From Planctomycetota bacterium (lineage in GTDB: Bacteria > Planctomycetota > Planctomycetia > Planctomycetales > Planctomycetaceae), in the NCBI GenBank assembly GCA_027622115.1, contig JAQBZS010000010.1, forward strand, positions 1 to 20,606: DNA of 20,606 bases. The letters are read 5' to 3'. A model generated the notes under the pieces. That model worked only from the letters and a program-made list of their open reading frames with translations, was not told where the DNA came from and ran no database searches. The position numbers and the translations under genes were made by a program. Below, in pieces: positions 19,820-20,606 of this stretch (the stretch's first letter is position 1; each line of letters starts with the position of its first letter).

Positions 19820-20035
19820 AGGCATCTCGGGTTCCGGCAAGTATTCGACACGCTTCAGACTTGGCAGATTCGCCAGTTGGAGTTGGTGAGCTTGCTCAAA
19901 CGCAACATGCCGGTGGCGTACGTTTCGGAATACCTGCCGGACTTGGAACGCATGGCTGAATTCAAAACTCGCGCGCTCAGTGCATTCGAGACGGACGCCA
20001 TCCGAAAGCTCTTCGATGGCGGGCGCGATGATCGG
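19820..20035 (+). pseudogene. Gene remnant truncated at both ends
   Basis: A plus-strand frame contains QTWQIRQLELVSLLKRN, VAYVSEYLPDLERMAEF, TRALSAFETDAIRKLFDGG. From memory, this pattern (ELVSLLKH..PVVYVS..LPxM...TRPLDxFE..AL.kL) belongs to a planctomycete family of hypothetical proteins that continues with a cysteine-rich CxxCH-type end. Here similarity stops near residue GGRDD and the frame runs on as non-protein-like sequence, because the HINT reading frame takes over in a different frame from 20016. No credible start or family end is present, so I call it a fragment. Family recall without a search is moderate evidence. Confidence 0.45.
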
Positions 20036-20606
20036 CATCAAGAAACTGGCGTGCAAGGCGGGAGTTGGCGGCCCCGCGGGTATCGCGTTCTCCGTCTACG
20101 AAGGCGCCGACATCGCGCTGCGGCTGTACACGCTCAAGCAAGCACTCGACGGCATCACCTTCAAGAACCAAGTCAGCGACCCGGCACCGGTCGTGGCCAA
20201 GCTGCTCGTGGAACTGCTGAAGGAAATTTCGTTCGCCGAGCTGATGAAGCGGATTAAGTGCTTCCCCGCCGGCACCCCGGTGGTGGTCGCGGTCAACGAC
20301 AGTGCCTCCGCCAACGGGCCACGTTACGAAACCCGCCCCATCGAGACGCTGAAGCGCGGCGACCGGGTCCTCGCCCGAGACGAACACGGCGAGCGAATCA
20401 CACGGCAACCGGTCGAAGCGGTCCTGGAAGTCACGACGGACTCGCTGATCCACCTGACATTCGAGACGTCATCCGGCCAGCGAGCCACAATCGCGAGCAC
20501 TCCGCACCACCCGATCTGGATCGAAGAGCGTGAAGCGTTTGTGGGCGCCAACACCATCCAACCAGGCGAGCACACCACCGGCCCAAGCGGGGAGCGCTGC
20601 AAGTTC
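20016..20606 (+). CDS. HINT-domain protein, probable polymorphic toxin part (3' end outside window)
   Basis: From the ATG at 20016 the frame is open for 197 codons to the window edge. Residues 1-80 are a helical, partly hydrophobic lead-in (AGVGGPAGIAFSVYEGADIA) of a type often found before HINT domains. Residues 82 onward form a Hedgehog/Intein domain: CFPAGTPVV with the nucleophilic Cys82, RPIETLKRGDRVLARDEHGE, and the block-B-like STPHHPIWIEE with Thr162 and His165. Such pretoxin HINT domains usually sit just before a C-terminal toxin that is released by self-cleavage; the toxin would lie to the right and is not seen. No strong ribosome binding site is visible, and the true N-terminus may have been lost at the junction with the neighbouring remnant. 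Confidence 0.75.
   Translation, partial: MAGAMIGIKKLACKAGVGGPAGIAFSVYEGADIALRLYTLKQALDGITFKNQVSDPAPVVAKLLVELLKEISFAELMKRIKCFPAGTPVVVAVNDSASANGPRYETRPIETLKRGDRVLARDEHGERITRQPVEAVLEVTTDSLIHLTFETSSGQRATIASTPHHPIWIEEREAFVGANTIQPGEHTTGPSGERCKF

Noticed and set aside
19552..19851. Minus-strand open frame of 99 codons upstream of tssH
   Set aside because: No ribosome binding site or family similarity, and it overlaps the start of the protein-like remnant on the other strand.

Overview
The window looks like chromosomal DNA from a planctomycete (Planctomycetota). The best evidence is the gene running off the left edge, a large exported protein with the N-terminal propeller and HEAT-like repeats of the membrane-bound dehydrogenase family expanded in Pirellula-type planctomycetes. 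DUF4058, DUF3450, GspE-like and tandem PilZ proteins, GTG starts and wide, repeat-bearing spacers fit the same source. This is inferred from protein families; no rRNA marker is present.

Layout. 1-2207 (-): 5' part of the exported propeller/HEAT protein. 2403-3500 (+): intact Rpn-type PD-(D/E)XK nuclease. 3852-5977 (+): a probable two-gene unit of a Tat-signal FMN-dependent alpha-hydroxy-acid dehydrogenase and an exported DUF3450 coiled-coil protein. 6235-7014 (+): DUF4058 protein, followed by an eroded area (about 7015-8053) with a frameshifted, N-terminally truncated Rpn-like gene. 8518-11424 (+): a housekeeping and stress block of type B ribosomal protein L31, release factor RF1, an ECF-like sigma factor and a PspA/IM30 protein, with a good intrinsic terminator between L31 and RF1. 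11648-16214 (-): four genes read leftward, a membrane-anchored double PilZ protein, a 3-hydroxyisobutyrate-dehydrogenase-family enzyme, DapA, and a GspE/PilB-like protein whose ATPase motifs are degenerate. 16698-19427 (-): type VI secretion ATPase TssH (ClpV). 19820-20606 (+): remnant of an unrelated gene abutting the HINT domain of a probable polymorphic-toxin-like protein that runs off the right edge.

How the genes relate. L31 and RF1 serve translation. The sigma factor and PspA are adjacent and may form an envelope-stress unit. DapA feeds lysine and diaminopimelate synthesis. The PilZ, GspE-like and TssH proteins belong to surface, secretion or c-di-GMP functions but are not an evident single operon. 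TssH and the HINT fragment are divergent neighbours, which hints at, but does not prove, a secretion/effector locus; no other T6SS gene is visible.

The most unusual items are the GspE homologue lacking the Walker A lysine but keeping its four-cysteine motif, a 29-base intergenic repeat present twice in opposite orientation, two complex inverted-repeat elements between genes, and the gene-remnant/HINT junction. I see no complete novel defence system, CRISPR array, tRNA or rRNA.
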